A DNA stretch of 64,000 bases from Chitinophagaceae bacterium (GTDB lineage: Bacteria > Bacteroidota > Bacteroidia > Chitinophagales > Chitinophagaceae): contig JACSRW010000025.1 in assembly GCA_014879565.1 (NCBI GenBank), forward strand, positions 186,001 to 250,000. Reading direction: 5' to 3'. The notes beneath the pieces were generated by a model. It did not search any database. It was not told the DNA's origin and was given only the letters and a program-made list of their open reading frames with translations. Position numbers and translations under genes: made by a program. Shown here one piece after another: positions 1-10,594 of the stretch (the first letter of the stretch is position 1; every line of letters begins with the position of its first letter).

Positions 1-263
<263 letters not shown>

Positions 264-374
264 TTACTTTATAGTTGTTATACCCTGATTAGTTAAAATA
301 AAAGTCAAAAGGAAAAAGTAAAAAGAATCGGCGTTTTGCGGTCTTCCATTTTTACTTTTTCAATTTTTGCTTTC

Positions 375-3300
375 TTATTCAAATTTGAGGTCAAGACCCA
401 GGCCTCTCAGTTCATGCACGAGTACATTGAAGGACTCAGGCACTCCGGCTCTCGGCACATTCTCCCCTTTCACAATGGACTCATAGGTCTTGGCACGGCC
501 AATAATATCATCCGACTTAATGGTCAGCAGTTCCTGGAGAATATTGGAGGCTCCGTAGGCTTCAAGTGCCCACACTTCCATTTCCCCGAAACGCTGGCCC
601 CCGAACTGGGCTTTACCACCCAGCGGCTGCTGGGTAATAAGGCTGTACGGTCCGATGGAACGGGCGTGCATTTTATCATCAACCATGTGGTGCAGTTTAA
701 TAACATAAATCACACCCACAGTGGCCTTCTGATGGAAACGCTCACCGGTTTCCCCGTCGTACAGGTAGGTATGCCCGTACATCGGAATATTGGCCTGCTT
801 ACAGTAATCAGCGATTTCATCCACGGAAGCTCCGTCAAAAATCGGTGTGGAGAATTTCAGTCCAAGGCGCTCACCGGCCCAGCCAAGGATGGTTTCATAA
901 ATCTGACCCAGGTTCATACGGCTCGGTACCCCCAGCGGGTTCAGTACCACATCCACCGGCGTACCATCCTCGAGGAACGGCATATCTTCCTGGCGAACGA
1001 TTTTGGCCACAATACCCTTGTTACCGTGACGGCCGGCCATCTTATCTCCCACTTTCAGTTTCCGCTTCACAGCCAGGTAAACCTTGGCCAGTTTCAGCAC
1101 ACCGGCAGGCAGTTCGTCCCCGATGCTGATATTGAATTTCTCGCGCTTATAACGGCCGAGTTCTTCGTTGAACTTGATATTATAGTTGTGCAGCAACGTG
1201 TTGATCTGGTCATCCACCTTTGCATCACCGGTCCATCCCAGCGGATTGATATTCGCATAGTCAAGGCCACGCAGGTTCTTTTCCGTGAACTTGGCTCCTT
1301 TGCCGATCTGTACTTCACCGAAATTATTGCTTACACCGGCGGAAACATGATTGCTCAGCAGGGTAGTCAGTTTTTCGAGTAATACCTCCAGCAGATCAGA
1401 TTCATTCTTCTCGTGAATCTTTTCCAGTTTCTCAATGGCGGCTTTCTCCCGCACTTTCGCGTTCTTATCTTTTTTCGCACGCTGGAACAGCTTTTTGCCA
1501 ATAACCACCCCTTCTACCCCGTTGGGAGCCTTCAGGGAAGCATCTTTGGCATCACCGGCTTTATCCCCGAAGATGGCCCGGAGCAGTTTTTCCTCCGGAG
1601 TGGGATCACTTTCCCCTTTGGGGGTGATCTTACCGATGAGGATATCGCCTTCCTTCACCTGGGCACCAATCCGGATAATACCGTTTTCGTCCAGGTCTTT
1701 AGTGGCTTCTTCCGATACGTTGGGAATATCCGGGGTCAGTTCTTCTTCGCCCAGTTTGGTATCACGCACTTCCAGTTCGTATTCGGAAATGTGAACGGAA
1801 GTGAAGAGGTCTTCTTTCACTACCCTTTCACTGATCACGATGGCATCCTCAAAGTTGTAACCTTTCCAGGGCATGAATGCCACTTTCAGGTTTTTACCTA
1901 ATGCCAGTTCCCCGTCTTTGGTGGCATAACCCGCGGTAAGGAAGTCGCCGCGTTTTACCTTTTGTCCCTTTTTAACAGCAGGGCAAAGATTGATACAGGT
2001 TTCCTGGTTGGTCTTGATGAATTTGGTCAGTTTGTACACACGCAGGTCATCTTCAAAGCTCACCAGCTTTTCCGCCGCGTCTCTTTCATAGCGCACATGA
2101 ATTTCATTCGCATCCACAAATTCAACCACTCCTTCTCCTTCCGCATGAATCTGGATACGGGCATCACGGGCCGCTTTACCCTCAAGACCGGTTCCTACAA
2201 CAGGTACATCCGGACGCAGCAGGGGCACCGCCTGGCGCTGCATGTTGGATCCCATCAGGGCACGGTTGGCATCATCGTGCTCAAGGAAGGGAATCAGGGA
2301 GGCACTCAGTCCCACAATCTGGTTGGGGGCTACGTCCATATATTCCACATCTCCTTTATCCAGGATCGGGAAATCACCGGTTTCCCGGCTTACAATTTTT
2401 TCTTCTTTAAAATGGCCCTTTTCGTCAATAGGCGTATTGGCCTGGGCAATTTTTGCCAGATCTTCTTCTTCCGCACTCAGGAAGCTGAGCTCCTTCATAT
2501 TCACTTTACCGGCTTCCACTTTACGGTAGGGCGTTTCAATAAAGCCCATATCGTTGATCTTGGCATGCACGCAGAGGGTGGAGATAAGACCAATGTTCGG
2601 TCCTTCGGGTGTTTCAATGGTACACAGACGACCATAGTGGGAATAGTGTACGTCACGCACCTCGAAGCCGGCCCTTTCACGACTCAGACCACCCGGCCCG
2701 AGCGCTGAGATACGGCGCTTGTGGGTAATTTCTGAAAGCGGGTTGGTCTGATCCAGGAACTGGGAAAGCTGTGAGGTTCCGAAGAAGGAATTGATCACAG
2801 AGGACAAGGTCCGGGCATTGATCAGGTCCACCGGTGTAAACACCTCATTATCCCGAACATTCATCCGCTCACGGATGGTACGGGCCATACGGGCCAGTCC
2901 CACACCGAACTGGGCATACAACTGTTCACCTACGGTACGCACCCGGCGGTTACTCAGGTGATCAATATCATCAATCTCCGCTTTACCATTGGTAAGTCGT
3001 ACCAGGTACTTAATGATAAGGATAATATCTTCCTTGGTCAGGGTCTTCTTATCCAGGGGCAGATCAATATTCAGTTTGCGGTTGATCTTGTAACGTCCTA
3101 CTTCCCCGAGATCATACCGTTTGTCGCTGAAAAACAGTTTGTCAATGATACCGCGGGCGGTTTCATTATCCGGGGCATCCGCACCGCGTAACTGGCGGTA
3201 GATAAACTGAACCGCTTCCAGTTCACTGTTGGACGTATCCTTGTTCAGGGTATTATAGATGATGGCATAATCTCCACCCACGTCTTCCCGCTGAACAAAC

Positions 3301-4178
3301 ACTGAGGCCACTTCCATATCGGAAATGGTATCAATGGCTTCTTCATCCAGTACGGTATCCCTTTCCATCACAATTTCATTCCGTTCAATGGAAACAACCT
3401 CGCCGGTATCTTCATCCACAAAATCTTCCACCCAGGTACGGAGTACGCGGGCCGCCAGGCGTTTGCCTACATATTTGGAGAGGGTTTTCTTATCCGCTTT
3501 CACCTCATCGGCCATGCCGAAGAGTTCCAGAATATCCTTATCGGTTTCAAAACCAATGGAACGGAGCAGCGTGGTTACCGGGAATTTTTTCTTCCGGTCA
3601 ATATACGCGTACATCACGTTATTGATATCAGTCGCAAATTCCATCCAGGCGCCCTTAAAGGGAATCACCCGGGCAGAATAGATCTTGGTTCCGTTGGGGT
3701 GCACCGACTGGCCGAAGAATACCCCGGGGGAACGGTGCAGTTGGGATACGACCACCCTTTCCGCTCCGTTAATTACGAAGGTTCCGCGGGGAGTCATATA
3801 GGGAATATTACCCAGAAATACGTCCTGAACGATGGTCTGGAAATCCACGTGCTCCTCATCGTTACAGCTCAGGCGCAGTTTGGCTTTGAGCGGCACGGCA
3901 TATGTAAGTCCTCTTTCCATACACTCATCAATGGTGTAACGGGGCGGATCAATAAAATAATCCAGGAACTCCAGTACGAAAATGTTACGGGTGTCCGTAA
4001 TCGGGAAGTTGTCCTTGAATACGCGGAATAAACCTTCGATATTTCGCTTATCCGGTGTGGTTTCTAACTGGAAAAACTCTTTGAAAGACTGGATCTGCAC
4101 TTCAAGTAAATCAGGCGTTTCAGCCAGGTGCTTGATCTTGCCAAAATCCACTCTTGCGTTCAATTTTGTTGAAGACAT
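375..4178 (-). CDS. rpoB: DNA-directed RNA polymerase subunit beta
   Basis: ORF 375..4217; start placed at the internal Met [15 protein letters not shown] (ATG at 4178). Contains canonical RpoB motifs ([66 protein letters not shown]). Confidence 0.98.
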   Translation of the reverse strand: MSSTKLNARVDFGKIKHLAETPDLLEVQIQSFKEFFQLETTPDKRNIEGLFRVFKDNFPITDTRNIFVLEFLDYFIDPPRYTIDECMERGLTYAVPLKAKLRLSCNDEEHVDFQTIVQDVFLGNIPYMTPRGTFVINGAERVVVSQLHRSPGVFFGQSVHPNGTKIYSARVIPFKGAWMEFATDINNVMYAYIDRKKKFPVTTLLRSIGFETDKDILELFGMADEVKADKKTLSKYVGKRLAARVLRTWVEDFVDEDTGEVVSIERNEIVMERDTVLDEEAIDTISDMEVASVFVQREDVGGDYAIIYNTLNKDTSNSELEAVQFIYRQLRGADAPDNETARGIIDKLFFSDKRYDLGEVGRYKINRKLNIDLPLDKKTLTKEDIILIIKYLVRLTNGKAEIDDIDHLSNRRVRTVGEQLYAQFGVGLARMARTIRERMNVRDNEVFTPVDLINARTLSSVINSFFGTSQLSQFLDQTNPLSEITHKRRISALGPGGLSRERAGFEVRDVHYSHYGRLCTIETPEGPNIGLISTLCVHAKINDMGFIETPYRKVEAGKVNMKELSFLSAEEEDLAKIAQANTPIDEKGHFKEEKIVSRETGDFPILDKGDVEYMDVAPNQIVGLSASLIPFLEHDDANRALMGSNMQRQAVPLLRPDVPVVGTGLEGKAARDARIQIHAEGEGVVEFVDANEIHVRYERDAAEKLVSFEDDLRVYKLTKFIKTNQETCINLCPAVKKGQKVKRGDFLTAGYATKDGELALGKNLKVAFMPWKGYNFEDAIVISERVVKEDLFTSVHISEYELEVRDTKLGEEELTPDIPNVSEEATKDLDENGIIRIGAQVKEGDILIGKITPKGESDPTPEEKLLRAIFGDKAGDAKDASLKAPNGVEGVVIGKKLFQRAKKDKNAKVREKAAIEKLEKIHEKNESDLLEVLLEKLTTLLSNHVSAGVSNNFGEVQIGKGAKFTEKNLRGLDYANINPLGWTGDAKVDDQINTLLHNYNIKFNEELGRYKREKFNISIGDELPAGVLKLAKVYLAVKRKLKVGDKMAGRHGNKGIVAKIVRQEDMPFLEDGTPVDVVLNPLGVPSRMNLGQIYETILGWAGERLGLKFSTPIFDGASVDEIADYCKQANIPMYGHTYLYDGETGERFHQKATVGVIYVIKLHHMVDDKMHARSIGPYSLITQQPLGGKAQFGGQRFGEMEVWALEAYGASNILQELLTIKSDDIIGRAKTYESIVKGENVPRAGVPESFNVLVHELRGLGLDLKFE

Positions 4179-4320
4179 ATGCGTAAAACCGGTTTTACAA
4201 CGTTGAGGACATACCAATCACGTTCATGCTCTCATTTTAGAAAAAACGAAAGTCAATGATTATCAACTAGTTGCACATGAATTGGGATGTCAAAATATAT
4301 TTGGCCAAAATAAAGGATTG

Positions 4321-4351
4321 CAAAGGTAGGGATTATATATTCTTAAACAAG
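4321..4351 (-). promoter_or_regulatory. Bacteroidota-type promoter for rpoBC (CTTG-N19-TACCTTTG)
   Basis: Plus-strand caaaggta at 4321-4328 is TACCTTTG on minus; caag at 4348-4351 is CTTG; spacer 19 nt; about 140 nt upstream of the rpoB ATG. Confidence 0.7.
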
Positions 4352-4442
4352 AAAAGTTTGCCCACCATAACCGGGCCAAAAACACGGAAAATCAGGGTTT
4401 TTTACCCCTTGACTTCTACGCCCGGCAGGCTATTATCGCGTT

Positions 4443-5384
4443 ATGAAAAAAAATCATTCGTTACGCGATTATTTCACTTTTTCCCGGAAGGAAAGGCTGG
4501 CCCTGCTGGTACTGCTTCTGTTGACGGGCACCCTTTTCCTGCTTCCCTCTTTCTTCCCGGGAAGCGGTAAAGTGCGTTATTCGACGGCCGACAGCAGCTG
4601 GATCCGGGAAATGGCCAGGCGGACTGTGCCTTCAGGTGACAGCTTTCAGCGAACCGGGAAAAAACTGACAGTTGCTGAACCGGAAAGTCAGGCCGGGCCT
4701 CCTGCAGTATTATTCCCTTTTGATCCCAATACAGTCAGCGGAGAGGAATGGAGCCGGCTGGGTTTACGGGACCGTACCATCCGGACCATTCTGCGTTTCC
4801 GGGAAAAGGGCGGGATTTTCCGTAAACCGGAGGACCTGGGCCGGATTTATGGTCTGCACCCGGAAGAATTCAATCGTTTACAGCCCTGGATCAGGCTGGA
4901 GTCCCCTTTTAAACCAACCGGGAGTACCAGCCCGGAAACATTTTCTAACCGGCCATCATTTCCCACTTATAAAAAGAAAGAATACAGGCAGGTTGATATA
5001 AATGATGCAGATTCGGCTGATTGGGTTCTTTTGCCGGGTATCGGAGCCAGGCTGGCGGCAAGAATTGTTTCTTTCCGGGAAAAACTTGGAGGATTTTATA
5101 ATCCTGATCAGGTAGCAGAGACCTGGGGCTTACCCGATTCTGTTTTCATCAACATTCGGCCCTATCTGAGTTTGGGTAATAGAAGCCACCGGAAATTGAA
5201 TCTGAACGCGGTTGCCGAAGCGGAACTGAAAGCACACCCCTATTTCAGGTGGCAGATCTTAAAGCCCCTGCTGGCGTACCGGGCAGAACATGGCCCGTTC
5301 GGGCGGGTGGAGGATATCCGGAAAATCCAGGCTATCAGCGATTCGGTCTACCGGAAAATCAGTCCGTATTTATTGGTGGAATAA
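4443..5384 (+). CDS. Membrane-anchored helix-hairpin-helix (ComEA-like HhH) protein
   Basis: N-terminal hydrophobic segment (LALLVLLLLTGTLFLLPSFF) then three HhH-like repeats (VDINDADSADWVLLPGIGARLAARIVSFREKLGGF; FDPNTVSGEEWSRLGL..ILRFREKGGIF; LNLNAVAEAELKAHPYF..LLAYRAEHGPF). Confidence 0.85.
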   Translation: MKKNHSLRDYFTFSRKERLALLVLLLLTGTLFLLPSFFPGSGKVRYSTADSSWIREMARRTVPSGDSFQRTGKKLTVAEPESQAGPPAVLFPFDPNTVSGEEWSRLGLRDRTIRTILRFREKGGIFRKPEDLGRIYGLHPEEFNRLQPWIRLESPFKPTGSTSPETFSNRPSFPTYKKKEYRQVDINDADSADWVLLPGIGARLAARIVSFREKLGGFYNPDQVAETWGLPDSVFINIRPYLSLGNRSHRKLNLNAVAEAELKAHPYFRWQILKPLLAYRAEHGPFGRVEDIRKIQAISDSVYRKISPYLLVE

Positions 5385-5405
5385 AAAAACCCCCGCAAGC
5401 GGGGG
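5383..5405 (-). terminator. Intrinsic terminator of rplL (minus strand)
   Basis: CCCCCGC/GCGGGGG hairpin (5390-5405) followed on minus by TTTTTTT (plus aaaaaaa 5383-5389). Confidence 0.8.
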
Positions 5406-5428
5406 CTTTGCCAATATCGGAAAGGATA

Positions 5429-5806
5429 TTAAGCGATTTCCACATCAGCACCGGCTTCTTTCAGCTTGGCTGCGATTTCTTCGGCTTCAGCCTTGGAAAC
5501 ACCTTCTTTCACATTTTTCGGAGCACCGTCAACCAGGTCTTTTGCTTCTTTCAGACCGAGACCAGTCAGGTCTTTCACCACCTTCACTACGTTCAGTTTG
5601 GAAGCACCACCGTTTTTCAGTACTACGTTGAAAGAAGTTTTTTCTTCTGCAGCAGCGGCACCACCACCATCACCACCAGCGGCAACCACTACAGCGGCGG
5701 CGGCGGGTTCGATACCGTACTCAGTTTTCAGGAAATCAGCTAATTCCTGTACTTCTTTTACTGTTAAGCCTACCAGGCTTTCTGCTAATGCTTTTACGTC
5801 TGCCAT
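5429..5806 (-). CDS. rplL: 50S ribosomal protein L7/L12
   Basis: Translation [37 protein letters not shown]...[67 protein letters not shown]. Confidence 0.98.
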   Translation of the reverse strand: MADVKALAESLVGLTVKEVQELADFLKTEYGIEPAAAAVVVAAGGDGGGAAAAEEKTSFNVVLKNGGASKLNVVKVVKDLTGLGLKEAKDLVDGAPKNVKEGVSKAEAEEIAAKLKEAGADVEIA

Positions 5807-5917
5807 TTGTTTGAATTTTTACCGTCTTCATTTCCTGTCCCGGTTGCGGGCCGGAGGATCCGACGGCGGGTTTAAAAAAATTGTGTTTATAATCATGCGG
5901 CGAACCGCAGGTTATGC

Positions 5918-6442
5918 TTATTCGGCCGCTGCGGCTTCTGCGCCACCGGCTTTCTGCTCGTGGTGATGCAGGAGGGCTGCGAGTACCCGTTTGGCCGGGG
6001 ATTGCAGCAATCCGATCACTTCGCCGATCAGTTCGTTCTTCGTCTTGATCTGGGTAAGTGCTTTCAGGTTGTTATCACCCATGTATACATCCCCGTTGAT
6101 AAAGGCGGCTTTCAGCACGGGTTTTTCTCCGTTGCTTTCCTTCCGGAAAGAGCTGATGATCAGAGCCGGCTCCTTAGGATTTTCGGAGAACATCAGGGCG
6201 GTTACCTTATGCAGGGAATCATATACCCCTGCATATTTTTCATTATCCAGTGATTCAAGCGCTTTGCGGATCAGGGTGTTCTTAGCCACCTTCATCTCCA
6301 CATTCTTGTTGAAACAGGCCCGGCGGAGTTTACCCACCTGCTCCACCGACAGCGACTCGGTATCGGCCACATAGAAGTTGTTATATTGAGAGAACTTGCC
6401 TTTCAGCAGCTCAATCACTTCGTTTTTTTGATCTTTAGTCAT
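5918..6442 (-). CDS. rplJ: 50S ribosomal protein L10
   Basis: MTKDQKNEVIELLKGKFSQYNNFYVADTESLSVEQVGKLRR; position between rplA and rplL. Confidence 0.96.
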   Translation of the reverse strand: MTKDQKNEVIELLKGKFSQYNNFYVADTESLSVEQVGKLRRACFNKNVEMKVAKNTLIRKALESLDNEKYAGVYDSLHKVTALMFSENPKEPALIISSFRKESNGEKPVLKAAFINGDVYMGDNNLKALTQIKTKNELIGEVIGLLQSPAKRVLAALLHHHEQKAGGAEAAAAE

Positions 6443-6509
6443 TTTATGTATTTTTTGACTGGTCAGTTAATGGGAGGCTATCGGCCCTCTTGCGGAGGAC
6501 ACGGCTTCC

Positions 6510-7205
6510 TTAGTGAACAAATGCTTTGGTGTCAATGGCGATACCCGGGCTCATGGAACTGGCCATGCTGATGCCTTTCAGGTATGTTCCCTTGGCGGAT
6601 GAGGGTTTAGCCTTGATTACCGCGTTCAGCAGCTCCTGGCTGTTTTCCGCGATTTTTTCCGGGCTGAAACTGATCCTTCCGATGGAAGCGTGGATAATAC
6701 CCACTTTATCAACCTTGAATGCGATTTTACCGCCTTTTACATCCGTGATGGCGGTAGCCACATCATTTGTTACTGTACCGGTCTTGGGGTTGGGCATCAG
6801 GTTACGGGGACCCAGCACTTTACCCAGTTTACCGATTTTCGGCATCACGGAAGGGGTGGCGATGATAACATCCACATCTACCCATCCGCTTTCAATTTTC
6901 TGTACAAACTCATCCAGCCCCACATAATCAGCGCCGGCGCCTTTGGCTTCCGCTTCTTTATCGGGGGTACAAAGAACCAGAACACGTTTTGTTTTACCGG
7001 TTCCGTGCGGCAGGTTTACCGTACCGCGAATGGCCTGGTCTGCTTTTTTGGGATCCACACCCAGGCGGATGTGCAGGTCCACAGAAGCATCAAACTTACA
7101 GGTGGTGATGCTTTTCACCAGGGCCGAAGCTTCTTTCAGGCTGTATGTTTTGTTGCCATCTACCTTGGTATTGGCTACTTTTCTTTTTTTACTAATGAAT
7201 GCCAT
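6510..7205 (-). CDS. rplA: 50S ribosomal protein L1
   Basis: L1 motifs ([25 protein letters not shown]). Confidence 0.98.
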   Translation of the reverse strand: MAFISKKRKVANTKVDGNKTYSLKEASALVKSITTCKFDASVDLHIRLGVDPKKADQAIRGTVNLPHGTGKTKRVLVLCTPDKEAEAKGAGADYVGLDEFVQKIESGWVDVDVIIATPSVMPKIGKLGKVLGPRNLMPNPKTGTVTNDVATAITDVKGGKIAFKVDKVGIIHASIGRISFSPEKIAENSQELLNAVIKAKPSSAKGTYLKGISMASSMSPGIAIDTKAFVH

Positions 7206-7243
7206 GATAATTTCTTTTAAAGGATTTCAAAAAACCGGGCTGA

Positions 7244-7687
7244 TTAATTTTCCCAGGGGGCTTTACCTTCCACATTAAGACCCATGCTGCGGGCGGTACC
7301 GGCTACCATTTTCATGGCGCTTTCAATGGTAAAACAGTTCAGGTCAGGCATCTTGTCTTCAGCGATGGCCTTCACCTGATCCCAGGTTACCTTACCTACT
7401 TTGGCACGGTTGCTTTCTTTGGAACCCTTCTGAATTTTGGCTGCCTCCATCAGCTGAACAGCTGCGGGGGGTGTTTTGATAATAAAATCAAAACTCTTGT
7501 CAGAATAAACAGTGATTAAAACAGGGAGAACTTTTCCCATTTTGTCCTGCGTTCTTGCATTGAACTGTTTGCAGAATTCCATGATGTTGATACCCTTGGA
7601 ACCCAGCGCAGGACCGATCGGAGGTGCGGGGTTGGCCTGGCCACCCTTGCACTGCAGCTTTACAAAGCCGGAGATTTCTTTTGCCAT
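7244..7687 (-). CDS. rplK: 50S ribosomal protein L11
   Basis: [39 protein letters not shown]. Confidence 0.98.
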   Translation of the reverse strand: MAKEISGFVKLQCKGGQANPAPPIGPALGSKGINIMEFCKQFNARTQDKMGKVLPVLITVYSDKSFDFIIKTPPAAVQLMEAAKIQKGSKESNRAKVGKVTWDQVKAIAEDKMPDLNCFTIESAMKMVAGTARSMGLNVEGKAPWEN

Positions 7688-7711
7688 TTTCTTTGATTTA
7701 TTGGTTCTAGC

Positions 7712-7774
7712 GATCTGCTTCAGGCAGATCTCCCAAATTCATCCATCGTCCTCCGTAGCTTCCGCGAAGGAGGA
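7712..7774 (-). repeat. Hairpins in the rplK 5' leader, including one copy of a CCTCC-TTCGCnnAAGCTAC-GGAGG palindromic repeat
   Basis: 7749-7774 TCCTCCGTAGCTTCCGCGAAGGAGGA; 7712-7730 GATCTGC-loop-GCAGATC. Confidence 0.7.
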
Positions 7775-7863
7775 GATAATCCTCTTCCGTAAAAACGCCG
7801 GAGTAACATTTTTTTCCCTCCTGGTGAAACATCGGGGGATAAGGAAAGAACTGATTGGGGCGG

Positions 7864-7894
7864 CAAAGGTAAGCGGAAAACCTATACCGGCAAA
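7864..7894 (-). promoter_or_regulatory. Bacteroidota-type promoter for rplKAJL (TTTG-N19-TACCTTTG)
   Basis: caaaggta 7864-7871 and caaa 7891-7894 on plus; spacer exactly 19 nt; between nusG and rplK. Confidence 0.75.
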
Positions 7895-7929
7895 GGTTTT
7901 CCGCCATTTTTTAATTGAGCCGGACCCAT

Positions 7930-7957
7930 AAAAAAAGCCATCCGCACAGCGAATGGC
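7930..7957 (-). terminator. Intrinsic terminator of nusG
   Basis: Minus strand GCCATTCGC-TGT-GCGGATGGC followed by TTTTTTT. Confidence 0.85.
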
Positions 7958-7980
7958 TTTCCATCTGTTGAACCGGCGGA

Positions 7981-8562
7981 TCAGCTGATCTTTTCCACCT
8001 GCATATAGTTGAGTTCCACAGGAGTAGAACGACCAAATATCTTTACGGTCACTTTCAGTTTTTTCTTCTCGTCGTTCACTTCCTCAATCACCCCGTTGAA
8101 ATCATTGAAGGGGCCCTCGATGATCTTGATGGTTTCGCCTACGATAAACGGCTCGCTCATGCTGATGCCGCCCACTTCAGCCATTTCATCCATTTTACCC
8201 AGCATCTTGTTCACTTCGGCCTTACGCAGGGCAATGGGATTTTCCTTACCCAGGAAGTGAATGACATTGGTGGTATTTTTGATGATATCCCGGAGGTCAT
8301 CACTGAGTTTTCCTTCGGCAATTTCAATCATTACATAACCGGGATAGTAGTTCCGTTCCCGCATTACCTTTTTTCCGCCGGCCACCTTATACACCTTTTC
8401 CACGGGCAGGAATACCTGTTTGACGATTTCGCTCCATCCACCGCGGGAAATTTCCTTGTCAAGGTATTCCTTGACCTTCTTTTCCTTGCCACTCACCACA
8501 CGGAGCACATACCATTTGGTCTCCTGCTGTTTTACATTCTCTGTATTGGGCGTTGTTTCCAT
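7981..8562 (-). CDS. nusG: Transcription termination/antitermination factor NusG
   Basis: KWYVLRVVSGKEKKVKEYLD...PGYVMIEI...FNDFNGVIEEVNDEKKKLKVTVKIFGRSTPVELNYMQVEKIS. Confidence 0.97.
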   Translation of the reverse strand: METTPNTENVKQQETKWYVLRVVSGKEKKVKEYLDKEISRGGWSEIVKQVFLPVEKVYKVAGGKKVMRERNYYPGYVMIEIAEGKLSDDLRDIIKNTTNVIHFLGKENPIALRKAEVNKMLGKMDEMAEVGGISMSEPFIVGETIKIIEGPFNDFNGVIEEVNDEKKKLKVTVKIFGRSTPVELNYMQVEKIS

Positions 8563-8756
8563 CAGAAAAGTTGTTTGTAAATAAACTTCAGTCCGTTACC
8601 AATGACAGAATCCATAGCCAGTACGATAAACGTAATAACCAGGGTGGCAACCAGTACAATCATTGTTGATTGCTGCAGTTGCGTCCAGGTGGGCCAGGAA
8701 ACTTTTTCTGAGAGTTCTTTATAGCTCTCCCGGAAATAGGTCGAAATTTTATTCAT
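8562..8756 (-). CDS. secE: Preprotein translocase subunit SecE
   Basis: MNKISTYFRESYKELSEKVSWPTWTQLQQSTMIVLVATLVITFIVLAMDSVIGNGLKFIYKQLF; start placed at the internal Met (8756) because the longer ORF runs into tRNA-Trp; stop/start overlap with nusG. Confidence 0.95.
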   Translation of the reverse strand: MNKISTYFRESYKELSEKVSWPTWTQLQQSTMIVLVATLVITFIVLAMDSVIGNGLKFIYKQLF

Positions 8757-8767
8757 AAATACAATTG

Positions 8768-8840
8768 GCACGGGCAGAGAGATTCGAACTCCCATCAACG
8801 GTTTTGGAGACCGCTATTCTGCCATTGAACTATGCCCGTG
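8768..8840 (-). tRNA. tRNA-Trp (CCA)
   Basis: Minus CACGGGCATAGTTCAATGGCAGAATAGCGGTCTCCAAAACCGTTGATGGGAGTTCGAATCTCTCTGCCCGTG; 7-bp acceptor stem, anticodon CCA. Confidence 0.95.
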
Positions 8841-8987
8841 TTTGCATAACCCCATTGAATGCTGACGAAGCGAAGCTTGTCTGCATCCCGACCGGCCTTT
8901 GCCGCGTCGGGACTATGCCCGTAAGAACAATTAGCTAATCAGCGAATTTGCCAATTAGCTAATTGAACTTTATTAAGCAATATACGC

Positions 8988-10175
8988 TTACTTCACGATT
9001 TCAGTCACCTGACCGGCACCTACGGTACGGCCACCTTCGCGGATCGCGAATTTCAGCCCTTTTTCCATGGCGATCGGCTGGATCAGCTTCACATTCAGGG
9101 ATGTGTTATCACCAGGCATTACCATTTCAGTACCAGCGTTCAGTTCCACTTCTCCGGTAACGTCGGTAGTACGGAAATAGAACTGGGGACGGTATTTGTT
9201 AAAGAACGGCGTGTGACGGCCACCTTCTTCTTTGCTCAGTACGTAAACCTCAGCCTTGAATTCAGTGTGCGGGGTGATGGAACCGGGTTTTACGATTACC
9301 ATACCACGACGGATCTGGGTTTTCTCAATACCACGGAGCAGCAGACCGGCATTGTCACCAGCCTCTCCCTCATCAAGGAGTTTGCGGAACATTTCCACAC
9401 CTGTACAGGTAGAAGTCAGCGGCTCGGGGATCAGACCCACGATTTCAACGGGCTCACCCACTTTAATACGACCACGCTCAATACGACCGGTAGCAACCGT
9501 ACCACGACCGGTGATAGAGAATACGTCTTCAACAGACATCAGGAAGGGCTGGTCAACCGGGCGGGGAGGCAGCGGGATATAGCTGTCAACCGCATCCATC
9601 AGCTCTTCTACTTGTTTAACGGCTTCTGCTTCACCTTCCAGAGCCTTGATGGCAGAACCTTTGATGATCGGTGTATTCGCACCGTCAAAACCGTAGAACG
9701 TCAGGAGGTCACGGATTTCCATTTCCACCAGTTCCAGCAGTTCTGGGTCATCAACCAGGTCAACTTTATTCATAAATACCACAATCTTGGGTACACCTAC
9801 CTGGCGGGCCAGCAGGATGTGCTCTTTTGTTTGCGGCATGGGACCGTCTGTAGCGGCTACCACCAGGATCGCACCATCCATCTGGGCGGCACCGGTGATC
9901 ATATTTTTAACATAGTCAGCGTGACCAGGACAGTCAACGTGAGCATAGTGACGGTTAGCCGTCTGATACTCTACGTGAGCCGTATTGATGGTAATACCCC
10001 TTTCTTTCTCCTCAGGAGCAGCATCAATTTCATCATATTTTTTGGCCTGCGCCATACCCTTGGATGCAAGGATGCTTGTAATAGCGGCAGTCAAAGTTGT
10101 TTTACCATGGTCAATGTGTCCGATGGTACCAACGTTAACGTGGGGTTTGTCCCTCTTAAAGGTCTCTTTTGACAT
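8988..10175 (-). CDS. tuf: Elongation factor Tu
   Basis: [32 protein letters not shown]; full EF-Tu motifs. Confidence 0.99.
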   Translation of the reverse strand: MSKETFKRDKPHVNVGTIGHIDHGKTTLTAAITSILASKGMAQAKKYDEIDAAPEEKERGITINTAHVEYQTANRHYAHVDCPGHADYVKNMITGAAQMDGAILVVAATDGPMPQTKEHILLARQVGVPKIVVFMNKVDLVDDPELLELVEMEIRDLLTFYGFDGANTPIIKGSAIKALEGEAEAVKQVEELMDAVDSYIPLPPRPVDQPFLMSVEDVFSITGRGTVATGRIERGRIKVGEPVEIVGLIPEPLTSTCTGVEMFRKLLDEGEAGDNAGLLLRGIEKTQIRRGMVIVKPGSITPHTEFKAEVYVLSKEEGGRHTPFFNKYRPQFYFRTTDVTGEVELNAGTEMVMPGDNTSLNVKLIQPIAMEKGLKFAIREGGRTVGAGQVTEIVK

Positions 10176-10284
10176 TGTTATCGGTTTTAAAGTTGTGTTT
10201 TACAATGATTGTTTTTTATCGGGAAGCCATCAGCCGGAACCGTTGGCCATCTTTGCAACACATTGTTATTCAATAAAAAATCTG

Positions 10285-10356
<72 letters not shown>

Positions 10357-10448
10357 CTTAACTCAGTCAGCAGCCCGTTTCACCGGGTTTCAGCAGTCAT
10401 TTTTCCCGACTACTGCAGTCTGCTAACTGCAGGCTGCAAACTGAAAGG

Positions 10449-10521
10449 AGCGGGAGACCGGGCTCGAACCGGCCACCTGAAGCTTGGAAGGCTACCGCTC
10501 TACCAAATGAGCTACTCCCGC
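10449..10521 (-). tRNA. tRNA-Gly (TCC)
   Basis: GCGGGAGTAGCTCATTTGGTAGAGCGGTAGCCTTCCAAGCTTCAGGTGGCCGGTTCGAGCCCGGTCTCCCGC; anticodon TCC; one T-T mismatch in the anticodon stem. Confidence 0.92.
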
Positions 10522-10538
10522 TTTTTCCCCACCGAAGC

Positions 10539-10558
10539 CCTGCCTGCCGGCAGGCAGG
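10539..10558. repeat. 20-nt perfect palindrome CCTGCCTGCCGGCAGGCAGG
   Basis: Direct reading; perfect self-complementarity; between tRNA-Gly and tRNA-Tyr. Confidence 0.85.
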
Positions 10559-10594
10559 TTTTGCGAAGATGGGGTTGCTTCTAAGAACTACTTT

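Noticed and set aside
336-4206. Plus-strand ORFs inside rpoB (e.g. 336..1382, 1413..1901, 1962..2708)
   Set aside because: Antisense shadows of a strongly conserved minus-strand gene; translations are low in recognisable motifs
9213-10172. 319-aa plus-strand ORF over tuf
   Set aside because: Shadow ORF of EF-Tu codon usage; no independent support
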